The notes under the pieces: generated by a model | The model's database searches: none | Told to the model about the DNA's origin: nothing | The model's input: only the letters and a program-made list of their open reading frames with translations | Assembly (NCBI GenBank): GCA_016212515.1 | Contig: JACRFZ010000070.1 | Coordinates: forward strand, 1 to 64,000 | Source of the DNA: Candidatus Melainabacteria bacterium | Lineage (GTDB): Bacteria; Cyanobacteriota; Vampirovibrionia; Obscuribacterales; Obscuribacteraceae | Direction of reading: 5' to 3' | Length of the DNA: 64,000 nt | Program-made: the position numbers and the translations under genes | Shown: piece after piece, positions 1 through 8,726 of the stretch | Layout: every line of letters starts with the position of its first letter | Numbering within the stretch: the stretch's first letter is position 1

Positions 1-2
1 GA

Positions 3-110
3 GCCGGCGGCTTCCGGACACTCTACCCCCAGCGCTTCGCGCTGGAGGTAATCGTGCCGGTTCACATCGAACAACAAAGACCTGTAAGATCAGTTATGAG
101 TGACCAATAA
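3..110 (+). CDS. possible 3' end of a truncated gene
   Basis: The window opens inside an open frame that runs to a TAA at 108-110 and would encode about 35 residues (reading AGGFRTLYPQRFALEVIVPV and onward). The composition looks protein-like, but the frame is too short to assign to a family and two other frames are also open for part of this stretch. The start lies outside the window. A strong hairpin (24-50) sits inside it. It may be coding or only chance. Confidence 0.3.
   Translation, partial: AGGFRTLYPQRFALEVIVPVHIEQQRPVRSVMSDQ
24..50. repeat. imperfect 12-bp inverted repeat
   Basis: TACCcCCAGCGC (24-35), a TTC loop, then GCGCTGGaGGTA (39-50): eleven of twelve positions pair. No T-run follows on either strand, so it is not a standard intrinsic terminator. 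It could be a repeat-element hairpin or an accident of GC-rich coding sequence. Confidence 0.4.
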
Positions 111-129
111 ACCTAATGACACAGTTTGA

Positions 130-834
130 TTGACAGATCCTTTCTGGCTTGTATATGTAAGAGACAAATGTTCTCTTGCTGATAGCCAAACATGGACTTC
201 ATTGTTCGAACTTCTTGATCCATTAGTATGTGCCTCCGGTAAGAAAGCCCACATCGACGTTATTAATATGTCAATACCGCGCGTCAAGCCGCTACCTGAA
301 CTCACCTGGAAGAAAACTAACATCGATAGATTTATCAACTCTGACCACGATGCCCGCAGGATTGCCAAGGAAGAACCTTTTCGCTCTCTTTATATCTGGC
401 TCCCATTTGAGAGAGATTGCTTAAAGCGAAGGAGCAGTCCTGACTTCTTCTTCTCCGTCAATAGGCACCAGGAAATTGACGGTCGGAACACTATGTTTTA
501 TGTGAGGCTCGCTACCGAAATTTCTTTCTATCAATCAAATAGTCGGCTTGTCAACGGGATTGTGACTTCCTTGCACTGTGACTTTCCACCTGATTCTCGA
601 AAAATCCTACTGCTGACTCCCTGGCTTTTCAGGAAAACAGAATTCAGAAGGTGCTCCATTGCTCGAATGCAGGGTACATTTAATTTGTTTTCGACTCCAC
701 AGGTCCTGGATCGCGAAATTACCGAGCAAGACTTCAATTTTGAAGGTGCCAGGTTCAAGGTTTTGACTCTCAACCAATCTCCGCTAGATTATTTGTCTGA
801 CATGGAGCGCCTCCTGGAAGGAGTGGTATCTTGA
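130..834 (+). CDS. hypothetical protein of the accessory end
   Basis: This 234-residue open frame begins at a TTG directly after an in-frame stop, with no convincing ribosome binding site; the first in-frame ATG is at codon 47. I recognise no domain, signal peptide or membrane segment. The protein is soluble-looking and rich in aromatic residues and arginine, with a hydrophobic stretch ILLLTPWLF near residue 160. Codon use is more AT-rich than the core genes downstream, and it lies in a sparsely packed stretch. The weak start suggests either a truncated remnant or a transferred gene of unknown role, for example an immunity-type orphan, but the sequence does not prove this. Confidence 0.45.
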   Translation: MTDPFWLVYVRDKCSLADSQTWTSLFELLDPLVCASGKKAHIDVINMSIPRVKPLPELTWKKTNIDRFINSDHDARRIAKEEPFRSLYIWLPFERDCLKRRSSPDFFFSVNRHQEIDGRNTMFYVRLATEISFYQSNSRLVNGIVTSLHCDFPPDSRKILLLTPWLFRKTEFRRCSIARMQGTFNLFSTPQVLDREITEQDFNFEGARFKVLTLNQSPLDYLSDMERLLEGVVS

Positions 835-978
835 TGATCCGTCGAATAGGTGTAACGCGGCGGTGCCAAAGGTCCGGTAATTCTTGGTGGAATCTACGGG
901 TGTTTGATAACACGCCATCTAGCCTGCCTCTGGCACGCTAGAACTGAGCTGCCTCAAGGCTAATCACAGGATTTGAAC

Positions 979-1452
979 ATGCCAATGTCCACTCTGTCTG
1001 AGAAAGTAAGCTCAATGCTCGAAGGCCGAACTCTTGATCAGGCTTCGATTTTCTCAACCGTCTGCAACATGATCCTTTTCCCCGTTGAATCTGCTAAGCC
1101 CGATGTTTTAGCTTCTGAGCTTAGGATATACTCTTCTGCGACAATCCGAGACTTTAGACCGCCTGAAGCTATTTTGGACCTCGGTCTGCCACCGGAAGTT
1201 ATTGCAAGGGCTAATTCCGCAGCTTTGCTTGGGCTTGCTATCGGCGCTGAACTTTGTTCTTCGAAGGTGGAGTCAAATGGAGATCTTATACTTACGTTCT
1301 CTAATGGATTAGCGCTGACAGTCTCTGGAGTTTCTGATACTTACGAGGATGCTTGGGTTTTACTACCAGCCTATGAATCCGAACAAAAACTACCATACTC
1401 GGAAATTCATTGTTCCAGTTCTGGTGAAATTAATGAATATGTTGTTGGTTGA
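979..1452 (+). CDS. hypothetical protein, immunity-like C-terminus
   Basis: This 157-residue protein starts at the ATG at 979, eight bases after CACAGG; a TTG two codons earlier is less likely. It has no signal peptide or membrane segment. Residues from about 95 on read GDLILTFSNGLALTV followed by DTYEDAWVL, an arrangement (strand, NG turn, strand, acidic YE-x-W motif) that resembles small immunity-like or DUF6188-type proteins found near polymorphic toxins. That resemblance is by eye only. Its neighbour at 130-834 is also an orphan, and both have lower GC than the core genes, which fits an accessory island at this edge. Confidence 0.55.
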   Translation: MPMSTLSEKVSSMLEGRTLDQASIFSTVCNMILFPVESAKPDVLASELRIYSSATIRDFRPPEAILDLGLPPEVIARANSAALLGLAIGAELCSSKVESNGDLILTFSNGLALTVSGVSDTYEDAWVLLPAYESEQKLPYSEIHCSSSGEINEYVVG

Positions 1453-1531
1453 TACTTCAGTTCAGTTTGGCGTTGCTTGGTTTGTTCAGGCTCTTCAAAG
1501 CACGCGCTCTTCTTGGCCTAGGCGTTCAGGC

Positions 1532-3601
1532 TCACGGATATATGAGCGCATTGTCGAATGACTTGACGGCCTTCAATACGGCATCGCTGCTGGAGGGGAT
1601 GATATAGACATAGCCTGAGCCGGGGAAGGAAACGCTGGAACAGAGCCTACCCAGCGCCGCCTGAGTTGTTGCAGCATTCGATTCGCCGCCAAAACTTTCC
1701 GGATCTATTTTCATGCGCACCACCAGAACAAACATGCGGTCTTCCGGGTCTACATTCAACACTTTCTCAACCAGATAAGCAGCCTTGATCGAAGGTTCCA
1801 CCGAAACAAGACCTCTTACCTTCTCTACCTCCTCATCGGTAGCCGTGTGCGGTTTGAATCTATCAGCACTGCTTACCTGGCTGCGTTCGAGATGATACTG
1901 CTCATCTTCTTCTGCATATTTGATGTAGAGTTTCTCGTATTCTTGAAAGCGCTCATGGTCGTGTTCTTTATCATAGTGCGAAAGCAAAACTGAACAAGCT
2001 TCACGGCGAAATGACTTACCGTGCTTTGCTACCTTTTCGAATAGCTCAACACCGCGTTTCTTATCGCGCATGTCGAAGTAGCTGTGGGCTGCAAGCTGAA
2101 ATGCCACATTGGGCTCGTCGGGGTGGCGCTCATAGAGGCTGGCGTAGAGCGGCATAGCCTCAAGTTCTCCGCGCATTGTGTGAATGTTAGAGACTAGTTC
2201 GAGTTCTTCTTGTACGGTCAGGGTTTCTCCCGCGCTACGCTTTTGTTCTAGCTCTAAATTGCGAGTTTCCATCGTTTTCAGGCTCTGTGCTCGCTCTTTC
2301 CAGTATTCTCCGTTTAGCTTGACCCAGTCCTGACAGCAGTAGTCCATGAGCTTTTGATACTGCTCACCGAAGAAGTGTTCGAGGGCGGAGACCTTTACCG
2401 GTTCCATGATGGCAAAGCGATCAATTAGTTTCTCGGCTTTCAATCTTGGCAGCAGGTTTTGCAACGTATTAACTTTGTCGCAGCAGGCAATGCGCTCGGC
2501 ATGTGCCGGGTGGCTGTCATAGGGTGAAGGTTTTGTGAGAAGATCTGCTTCCAGTGTGTCAATGGCTGATAGTTTGTCGGTGAGCGGAGCGGTCAGCCGC
2601 GCTTGCAAGCGTTTGTAAAAGTCATCGGGAACAGGACCCTCATAGGGATACTCCCGGAGAAGATTTTGTACCTCATAGCTGGAACAGCGGTCACTTCTTA
2701 GAATCAGTTGCAGGAAAGAGCGAGCGTGGTTCTCCGCCCCGGAGATCTCTATGGCTAGCTTATCGGCTTCACGTTCGTGTTGTCTGGCAATGATGCTGGT
2801 GAGTGCCTCAAAGTAGGGGCAGAACCAGGCATAGAACTTCCAGTTGAGCAAGAGCAGAGGCGATTCGGCTTTTTGCAGTGCCTCAAGAATGAGGGCCCAG
2901 CGCCTGCTCATTTTATAGATCCATTCGCTCTTACGGCTGTGCTCGCCGGCCAGGTGCCCGAATTCGTGCGAAATGACTGACCTGAATTCATCAGGGCTGA
3001 GCATCATCATTAAGGGCAGACCGAGCAAGAGATGATTCTCATAGAAGCCGAACAGACCGAAGCGAGGTCGCTGAATGACGGCGGCATTTACTGCGTAGTT
3101 GAGAAAGATGCGGTCGACTTTTATGCCGACCTTGTTGGATACTTCTCTCACCTGACGCCAGAGGTCTGGATATTCCTTATCGGTCAGTTCCTGCCCTTCA
3201 GTCTCTGGAAATGTTACGAATAGAGCCTTCAGGTAACAGCCGACGCCGGCGAGTAAGGCGAATAGTGCGAGCAAAATGGGTTTGGCGGCATACCAGCCCA
3301 CATGCATTTTTGCGGCCAGAAGAATTAGTGCCAGTGCCAACGAAACCAGAACAATGGGCATCACTATCATGAATGAATAGCCAAGCACTGCCCACGACAT
3401 CACCTTTGCCTGGTAGAGAGCCGGATTGGTTTGAGAAAGTTGCTCGGCATCGGCCATACGCTTGAGAAACAGCTTGTCGGCAGCCGACATTGAAGCTTCT
3501 GACGGGCTGGGCCCCTTGTTCTCTATCTGAGCGGTCGCCGAGATAGCGGACAACTCTGAGGTGGCTCTAAAATTAGTGTTCCCTTGATTCAAGTTAGTCA
3601 C
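1532..3601 (-). CDS. membrane-anchored M48-family zinc metalloprotease
   Basis: Predicted peptidase of about 689 residues. Two membrane segments (about residues 68-97 and 103-128) precede an M48 catalytic domain with the zinc motif HEFGH near residue 212 and a downstream EREAD motif supplying the third ligand. The C-terminal 350 residues are helical and TPR-like in composition (ELEAMPLYASLYERHPDEPN), plausibly a substrate-handling domain. M48 proteases such as HtpX and BepA act in membrane or envelope protein quality control; the exact substrate here is unknown. I prefer the GTG at 3601 because GAGAGG lies seven bases upstream; a TTG five codons earlier is the alternative. It is convergent with the orphan genes at the window edge. 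Confidence 0.85.
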   Translation of the reverse strand: MTNLNQGNTNFRATSELSAISATAQIENKGPSPSEASMSAADKLFLKRMADAEQLSQTNPALYQAKVMSWAVLGYSFMIVMPIVLVSLALALILLAAKMHVGWYAAKPILLALFALLAGVGCYLKALFVTFPETEGQELTDKEYPDLWRQVREVSNKVGIKVDRIFLNYAVNAAVIQRPRFGLFGFYENHLLLGLPLMMMLSPDEFRSVISHEFGHLAGEHSRKSEWIYKMSRRWALILEALQKAESPLLLLNWKFYAWFCPYFEALTSIIARQHEREADKLAIEISGAENHARSFLQLILRSDRCSSYEVQNLLREYPYEGPVPDDFYKRLQARLTAPLTDKLSAIDTLEADLLTKPSPYDSHPAHAERIACCDKVNTLQNLLPRLKAEKLIDRFAIMEPVKVSALEHFFGEQYQKLMDYCCQDWVKLNGEYWKERAQSLKTMETRNLELEQKRSAGETLTVQEELELVSNIHTMRGELEAMPLYASLYERHPDEPNVAFQLAAHSYFDMRDKKRGVELFEKVAKHGKSFRREACSVLLSHYDKEHDHERFQEYEKLYIKYAEEDEQYHLERSQVSSADRFKPHTATDEEVEKVRGLVSVEPSIKAAYLVEKVLNVDPEDRMFVLVVRMKIDPESFGGESNAATTQAALGRLCSSVSFPGSGYVYIIPSSSDAVLKAVKSFDNALIYP

Positions 3602-3770
3602 GGGTGGACCTCTCAAGCGTTCGCATTAGAACGATGCCGGGTATCGTCCTAAAATAAATACCACCCTGAACGACTCTGTAATCCCCTCTCTGTGATTAAC
3701 TTGCGACCGAAAAGTTTCCCAGAGAAGGCACTCCATGGGCCTTGCCGGTCTAAGCGGCTGGTTTTGTCTT

Positions 3771-3786
3771 TAACAGCGCGCTGTTA
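3771..3786. repeat. perfect 16-bp palindrome downstream of asd
   Basis: TAACAGCGCGCTGTTA is self-complementary over all 16 bases. It lies 26-41 bases past the stop of asd (leftward). No T-run follows on the minus strand, so it is a weak terminator candidate; a protein-binding dyad is the alternative. Confidence 0.5.
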
Positions 3787-3811
3787 GCCGTTTGTTGTTA
3801 ACCGGTTGCCG

Positions 3812-4972
3812 TTAAGCCTTAGCCGCTACTTTGGTCTGGGCACGGCGGAAGACGAAGCCTTTCTCAACGGCCAGTTCGGTAGCCAGAACCGCACCGCCGG
3901 CGGCACCAAGAATGGCATTGTGGGCAAGGGCCGTGAAGCGCACCCAGTTATCTTCGTCTACTTCCAACTGACCGATGGTGACGGCCATGCCGCCGTCGCG
4001 CATGACGTCTAGTTTGGGTTGCGGTCTATCGGGTTCGCTCTGGAAGTAGAGCTGTTTCTGCGGCGCCGATGGCAGTCCTCTGGTGGGTACGGTTTCGGTG
4101 AAGGCTTCCCATTTAGAGAGAATGGATTCTTTTGTGACCGGCTTTTTGAATTGCACATTGACATAGGCGGTGTGACCGTCTGCTACGGCTACGCGCACAC
4201 ACTTGGCTTTGATCGAGGGTACGGTGGTGGGCTCGATGCCTTTATCGGTGAGCGTGCCCCAGACTTTCAGGGGCTCGATTTCAGACTTTTTCTCTTCGCC
4301 GGCGATGTAGGGAATGACGTTCTCTACCATCTCGGGCCAGGTAGAGAAGGTTTTACCAGCGCCGGAGATGGCTTGTTCGGAGTGTACGAATACTTTCGCC
4401 GGTTCAAAATCTTTCAGGGCTGTGAGAGCCAGCACATAGCTTTGAATTGAGCAGTTGCTTTTGACGATGATGGCGCCGGTGTCGTAACCGCGGGCTTTTC
4501 TCTGGGCTTCCAGAACTTGCAGGTGATCGCCGTTGGTGGCTGGTATCATCATCGGTACCAGAGCATCGAGGCGATTGGCGGAATTGCAGGAGGTAACAAA
4601 GACACCTTTTTTAGCCAGGGCATCTTCCAGTTTCAATACTTCTGCTTTGTCCATGCTGACGGCGCAGAAGACAATGTCGACGCCTTCGGTGGCGGCGTCG
4701 AGATCGGCGGCGTCTACTACTTTGATTTTGCCGATGGCAGGCGGCACGGGAAATTCCATGAACCAGCGGCCTTCGACGGAGGCGCTGTAGGACATGCCGG
4801 CCGAGCTTTTGGAGGCGGCCAGTACGGCTACTTCGAACCAGGGGTGGTCTTTGAGCATGCGGATTAGCTGTTGTCCGACCATGCCGGTGGCGCCTACTAT
4901 GCCTACCTTGAGCTTAGCGCCGGAGAGTTCTTTAACTGTCCCGTTGATTTTCACTTGCGCTGTCTCGTTCAT
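3812..4972 (-). CDS. asd: aspartate-semialdehyde dehydrogenase
   Basis: The enzyme makes L-aspartate 4-semialdehyde from aspartyl phosphate with NADPH, feeding lysine/diaminopimelate, threonine and methionine synthesis. The 386-residue protein has the N-terminal Rossmann motif GIVGATGMVGQQ (about residue 25), the catalytic cysteine in VKSNCSIQ (about residue 174), and the HSEQAISGAGK and DGHTAY segments expected of the active site. The SNCS form is closer to the archaeal/fungal-type branch than to the enterobacterial one. The start at 4972 has AATGAGGA upstream; two in-frame ATGs upstream would add 4 or 22 residues with poorer spacing. It appears monocistronic. Confidence 0.93.
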   Translation of the reverse strand: MNETAQVKINGTVKELSGAKLKVGIVGATGMVGQQLIRMLKDHPWFEVAVLAASKSSAGMSYSASVEGRWFMEFPVPPAIGKIKVVDAADLDAATEGVDIVFCAVSMDKAEVLKLEDALAKKGVFVTSCNSANRLDALVPMMIPATNGDHLQVLEAQRKARGYDTGAIIVKSNCSIQSYVLALTALKDFEPAKVFVHSEQAISGAGKTFSTWPEMVENVIPYIAGEEKKSEIEPLKVWGTLTDKGIEPTTVPSIKAKCVRVAVADGHTAYVNVQFKKPVTKESILSKWEAFTETVPTRGLPSAPQKQLYFQSEPDRPQPKLDVMRDGGMAVTIGQLEVDEDNWVRFTALAHNAILGAAGGAVLATELAVEKGFVFRRAQTKVAAKA

Positions 4973-5076
4973 GGCAATCCTCATTAGCTGTTTGGTAGCT
5001 ACAGCAGTATAACAGTGGTCTTCTTGAATACCGTACAAGCTACTGTATTTTGTTTCCAGAACTTAATTTCAAAAAC

Positions 5077-5979
5077 TTAAAATTGGCTCTTAGGCTGGGT
5101 CTCCGCCAGGTTCTGCAGATAGGTTGCGTCGGCCTTCTTGAGTTCTACGAGGGTGAAGCTTGTGCCCGGGGGCGGCGCCTGGCCGCTTTCTGTGGCTGGA
5201 ATGTAGGGGTCGTTGGCTTGGCAAACGTAGGCAATTTTGCCAGGTAGCGAGGCTTTGAGCGCCTTGTACTTTGCCCCCATGATTGCTCTATAGATGGCGC
5301 AGGCGGCCAGGTAGCTGCCGGAAGCGGAGGGGTGATGGTTGTCGCTCATATAGGGATTGAGGGCTGGTTTTTCCTTCAGGTTGGCGGCGAAAAGTTCGCC
5401 CACCGGTACCAGGGTAGCGCCGGTCTGGCGGCAGATGGCTTCTGTGGTGAGGCGAATTTCTTCCTGGTGTTTGGTCTGCCCCTTGTCGGCGAAGGCTTCG
5501 AAGAAGAGAATTTTTGTTGGTGTTTCTGCCTTCCGGCTCAGGTCTTTGGCCTTGACGGCTTCAGTGAGAAGGTGGGCATACTGGGCGGCTCTTCTAGGCT
5601 CCAGGCGAATCTCCGAGGCTTCCTGCAAGACTATGCAGTCCCAGTTGCCGCTTGTGAGAGCCATTTTGGTTTTGACCGTATGATAATGACCTTCCAGGGT
5701 TTCACCGGGAAAGGCCAGCATTTCGATATCGCAGGGGCGGCCGGAAGCTCTTACAAATTCGTGTACCATCCAGGGCATGAAGCTCATGGCCGTGAGGCTA
5801 TTGCCCAGAAAGAGGATACGCAGGGGCTTGTTGCTTGCTTTCTGCGGCAATTTGGCGGTGGTGTTGCTGGGTGCAGTGGGAGCGGTACCAGGCGCCGCCT
5901 GCGCCAACCTGGCGTTGCTAGAGGCAAGAAGCAAAATGGCGAGCGCCGACAGGTGACGTAAGAGCGCGGCGGCGTTCAC
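5077..5979 (-). CDS. secreted SGNH/GDSL-type hydrolase
   Basis: A 300-residue protein with a Sec signal peptide (VNAAALLRHLSALAILLLAS, then processing near AQA). Block I is ILFLGNSLTAM with the nucleophile serine near residue 60, and the C-terminal block is DNHHPSASG with the Asp-His pair, so the SGNH triad is complete. Such enzymes deacylate or deacetylate glycans and lipids; the substrate is not visible. The start is a GTG at 5979 behind a strong GGAGGAAAAGGAA site. GTG overlaps the TGA of the upstream glucosidase (GTGA), so the two are probably translationally coupled and may act on the same saccharide, although only this one has an export signal. Confidence 0.85.
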   Translation of the reverse strand: MNAAALLRHLSALAILLLASSNARLAQAAPGTAPTAPSNTTAKLPQKASNKPLRILFLGNSLTAMSFMPWMVHEFVRASGRPCDIEMLAFPGETLEGHYHTVKTKMALTSGNWDCIVLQEASEIRLEPRRAAQYAHLLTEAVKAKDLSRKAETPTKILFFEAFADKGQTKHQEEIRLTTEAICRQTGATLVPVGELFAANLKEKPALNPYMSDNHHPSASGSYLAACAIYRAIMGAKYKALKASLPGKIAYVCQANDPYIPATESGQAPPPGTSFTLVELKKADATYLQNLAETQPKSQF

Positions 5980-8681
5980 TTTCCTTTTCCTCCGCTGCCG
6001 TTTTGCGAGTTGTTTTCCCGGCGCACGAAGTCGTCGAAGAGTCTGGTTATCAGTGCTGTCCAACCGGTCTGGTGACTGGCGCCGAGACCGCGGCCGCTGT
6101 CGGCATGAAAATGTTCATAGAAAAGATGCAGGTCCTGGCAATGTTCTGCGGCGAAAAGGGCTTCCTGACCTTCCTGCCAGGGGGCAAAGCCGGTTTCCGT
6201 CTTGAGGAAAAGAGAAGCTACCCGGTGCCCAATTTCGAGAGCCACTTGCTGTAAGTTCATGAATTGTCCCGAGCCCACCGGGCATTCCACGGTAAAGTCG
6301 TCGCCGTAAAATTTATGGTAACGCTCCAGTGCTTCAATCAATAGAAAGTTGAGGGGGAGCCAGATGGGACCTCGCCAGTTGGAATTGCCGCCGAAAGCTC
6401 CGGTTTCGCTTTCGGCCGGTACATAAGAAACCGTGTAAGTGTGCCCTTCCGCGCAGAAACTATAGGGATGCTCTTCATGAATTCGGGACAGTGACCGTAT
6501 GCCGTAGGGGGAGAGGAACTCATTTTCATCCAGCATGTATTTGAGAATGCGAATCAGTTTGTCTTTTGAAACTAATGCTAGAAGCCGCAGTGGACCAATG
6601 TCTGAGTCTCTTGTTTTGGCTAAATCTTCTTCCAGATATTGGCGATGTTTGATGAACCACTGCATGCGTTTATAAAAGCCGGGCAGGCTTTTGATGCGCT
6701 CTTCTTTGATTACTTCCACCGCTAGAAGTGGAATCAGACCGACAATGGAGCGAATGCGCAGAGGAATGGCCTGGTCTTCAATTACTAACTGATCGTAATA
6801 GAAGCCGTCGTCTTCGCACCATAGACCTTCGCCACAGGCACCGTGCACGGCATCGGCGATTTGCACGAAGTGTTCGAAAAACTTTGAGGCGACGTCCTCG
6901 TAAGCCGGTCTGTCGCCGGCTAGTTCCAGGGCGATACCCAGCATAGAGGTGCAGTAGAAGCTCATCCAGGCGGTGCCGTCCGCTTGCTCCAAAATGCCGC
7001 CCATGGGCGCGTCGGCTTCCCGGGAGCGGTCGAAGAGCCCGATGTTATCGAGCCCGAGGAAGCCGCCGCCGAACAGGTCGTTGCCGTCTATATCTTTGCG
7101 GTTTACCCACCAGGTGAAGTTGATCAAAAGCTTTTGAAATATGCGGGCCAGAAAAACGCGATCGCGCTCTTCTTTAGGTGCGGTCATTTTGTAGATACGA
7201 TAGGCGGCCCAGGCATGCACCGGCGGATTGACGTCGGAAAAGTTGAATTCGTAGGCGGGAAGCTGCCCGTCGTGGCGCATATACCATTCACGCAGGAAGA
7301 GCACCATCTGCTCTTTAGCAAAGTAGGGATCGACCTTGGCCATGACGACCATGTGAAAGGCCGTGTCCCAGATGGCATACCATGGGTATTCCCATTTGTC
7401 GGGCATGGAAATGATGTCGCGGTTGAAGATATTCTTCCAGTTTGTGTTGATAGGGTTCTTACGCTCTGGTGGTGGGCTGTTGCTGTCGCCTTCCAGCCAT
7501 TCTTTCACTACGTAATAATAGAATTGCTTGCTGAAAAGAAGAGAGGCATAGGCTTGCCTGTCGATGCCTTTGATTTCCGGGCTGAGGCTTTTTGGAATGA
7601 CGGCATTGTAATATTCGTCGGCGTCTTTGAGCCTCTCTTGGAATACTGTCTTTGCCTCGTTGCCCGGGGCTTCAGGTTTGTCGCTCAGTCTGAAGAAGAG
7701 TTCTTTGCTCTCGTGCGGATTCAATAAGAGTATATAGTGCAGAGCGGCCTTGGTGCCTTTCCTGGCTGGATTGACGGCTTGTTTTTCTCCCTTCACGACA
7801 TAGCGGTGAAAGGCATCTTTGACGTATTTGCTGCGGCTCTTTACGCCGAAGAGCCGCTCCATATTGGTTTCATTGTTAGTGAAAAGCATTTCGGCCGGTT
7901 GTTCGGCACTGAAATAGAAATCACCGAGGCTTTCGTGGCTGGCTTTCAGTTTGTCGCCGGAAAGGCTTATGGCGGGCTCGGCAAAATAGCCGTCATCGTC
8001 TCTTGCCCAGGCCCAGGTGTTGCGATACCAGAGTTGCGGCAAAAGGTGCAGCGTTTTTGGGTGGGCACCGCGATTGGTGCAGGTGATCTTTATAAATATG
8101 TCGTTGGGAGTTTTCTTGGCATATTCAACTTGCACGTCGAAGTAGTTATCGTCCAGCATGATGCCGGTGTCTATAAGTTCAAATTCCGGCTCCAGTCGAG
8201 AAAGACGGCGATTGACGTCTACCAGCTCTTCATAGGGGTAGCGGCTCTGGGGATACTTATAGAGCGCCTTCATATAAGAGTGGGTGGGAGTTGAATCAAT
8301 GTAAAAGTAGTATTCTTTGACGTCTTCACCATGATTGCCCTGATGGTTGGTGAGACCGAACAGTCTTTCTTTCAAGTAGGGGTCGTTGCCGTTCCAGAGG
8401 GCGATGCTGAAGCAGAGCCGGCATTGCCGGTCAGTCAGCCCTAAAAGTCCGTCTTCACCCCAGCGGTAAGCCCGACTTCTTGCTTGATCGTGGTCGAAAT
8501 AATCCCAACTGGAGCCGTCCGGTGAGTAGTCTTCCCTCACCGTGCCCCATTGTCGCTCCGATAGATAGGGACCAAAGCGTTTCCAGTCTTCCCGGCGCAA
8601 GGCATCTTGCCAGAGCCTTTTGCCCTCTTCCGTGCTGCGCCCTGGCCAGTTTGCCTCTTTTTCGTCGTGGTCGGAATTCAT
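5976..8681 (-). CDS. GH63-like (MGH1-type) glucosidase
   Basis: This 901-residue protein matches the large (alpha/alpha)6-barrel glucosidase-like family annotated as MGH1-like/GH63. Recognisable segments are the N-terminal ERQWGTVREDYSPDG and YRWGEDGLLGLTD, a central WEYPWYAIWDTAFH, FNFSDVNPPVHAW and the C-terminal NSNWRGPIWLPLNFLLIEA. Relatives hydrolyse alpha-glucosides or glucosyl/mannosyl-glycerate. There is no signal peptide, so it is probably cytoplasmic. The ATG start at 8681 follows GAAGTAACTCC. The gene is coupled to the downstream SGNH hydrolase by a four-base overlap. The substrate could be a storage or compatible-solute glycoside; that is inference. Confidence 0.85.
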   Translation of the reverse strand: MNSDHDEKEANWPGRSTEEGKRLWQDALRREDWKRFGPYLSERQWGTVREDYSPDGSSWDYFDHDQARSRAYRWGEDGLLGLTDRQCRLCFSIALWNGNDPYLKERLFGLTNHQGNHGEDVKEYYFYIDSTPTHSYMKALYKYPQSRYPYEELVDVNRRLSRLEPEFELIDTGIMLDDNYFDVQVEYAKKTPNDIFIKITCTNRGAHPKTLHLLPQLWYRNTWAWARDDDGYFAEPAISLSGDKLKASHESLGDFYFSAEQPAEMLFTNNETNMERLFGVKSRSKYVKDAFHRYVVKGEKQAVNPARKGTKAALHYILLLNPHESKELFFRLSDKPEAPGNEAKTVFQERLKDADEYYNAVIPKSLSPEIKGIDRQAYASLLFSKQFYYYVVKEWLEGDSNSPPPERKNPINTNWKNIFNRDIISMPDKWEYPWYAIWDTAFHMVVMAKVDPYFAKEQMVLFLREWYMRHDGQLPAYEFNFSDVNPPVHAWAAYRIYKMTAPKEERDRVFLARIFQKLLINFTWWVNRKDIDGNDLFGGGFLGLDNIGLFDRSREADAPMGGILEQADGTAWMSFYCTSMLGIALELAGDRPAYEDVASKFFEHFVQIADAVHGACGEGLWCEDDGFYYDQLVIEDQAIPLRIRSIVGLIPLLAVEVIKEERIKSLPGFYKRMQWFIKHRQYLEEDLAKTRDSDIGPLRLLALVSKDKLIRILKYMLDENEFLSPYGIRSLSRIHEEHPYSFCAEGHTYTVSYVPAESETGAFGGNSNWRGPIWLPLNFLLIEALERYHKFYGDDFTVECPVGSGQFMNLQQVALEIGHRVASLFLKTETGFAPWQEGQEALFAAEHCQDLHLFYEHFHADSGRGLGASHQTGWTALITRLFDDFVRRENNSQNGSGGKGK

Positions 8682-8726
8682 GGAGTTACTTCTAAAACGT
8701 CTAAAACTTCTAAAAGTGAGGCTGCT

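Noticed and set aside
4517..4867. long forward frames antisense to asd and to other core genes
   Set aside because: They arise from the codon bias of the real genes on the other strand and show Gly/Phe/Val-rich composition without family signals.
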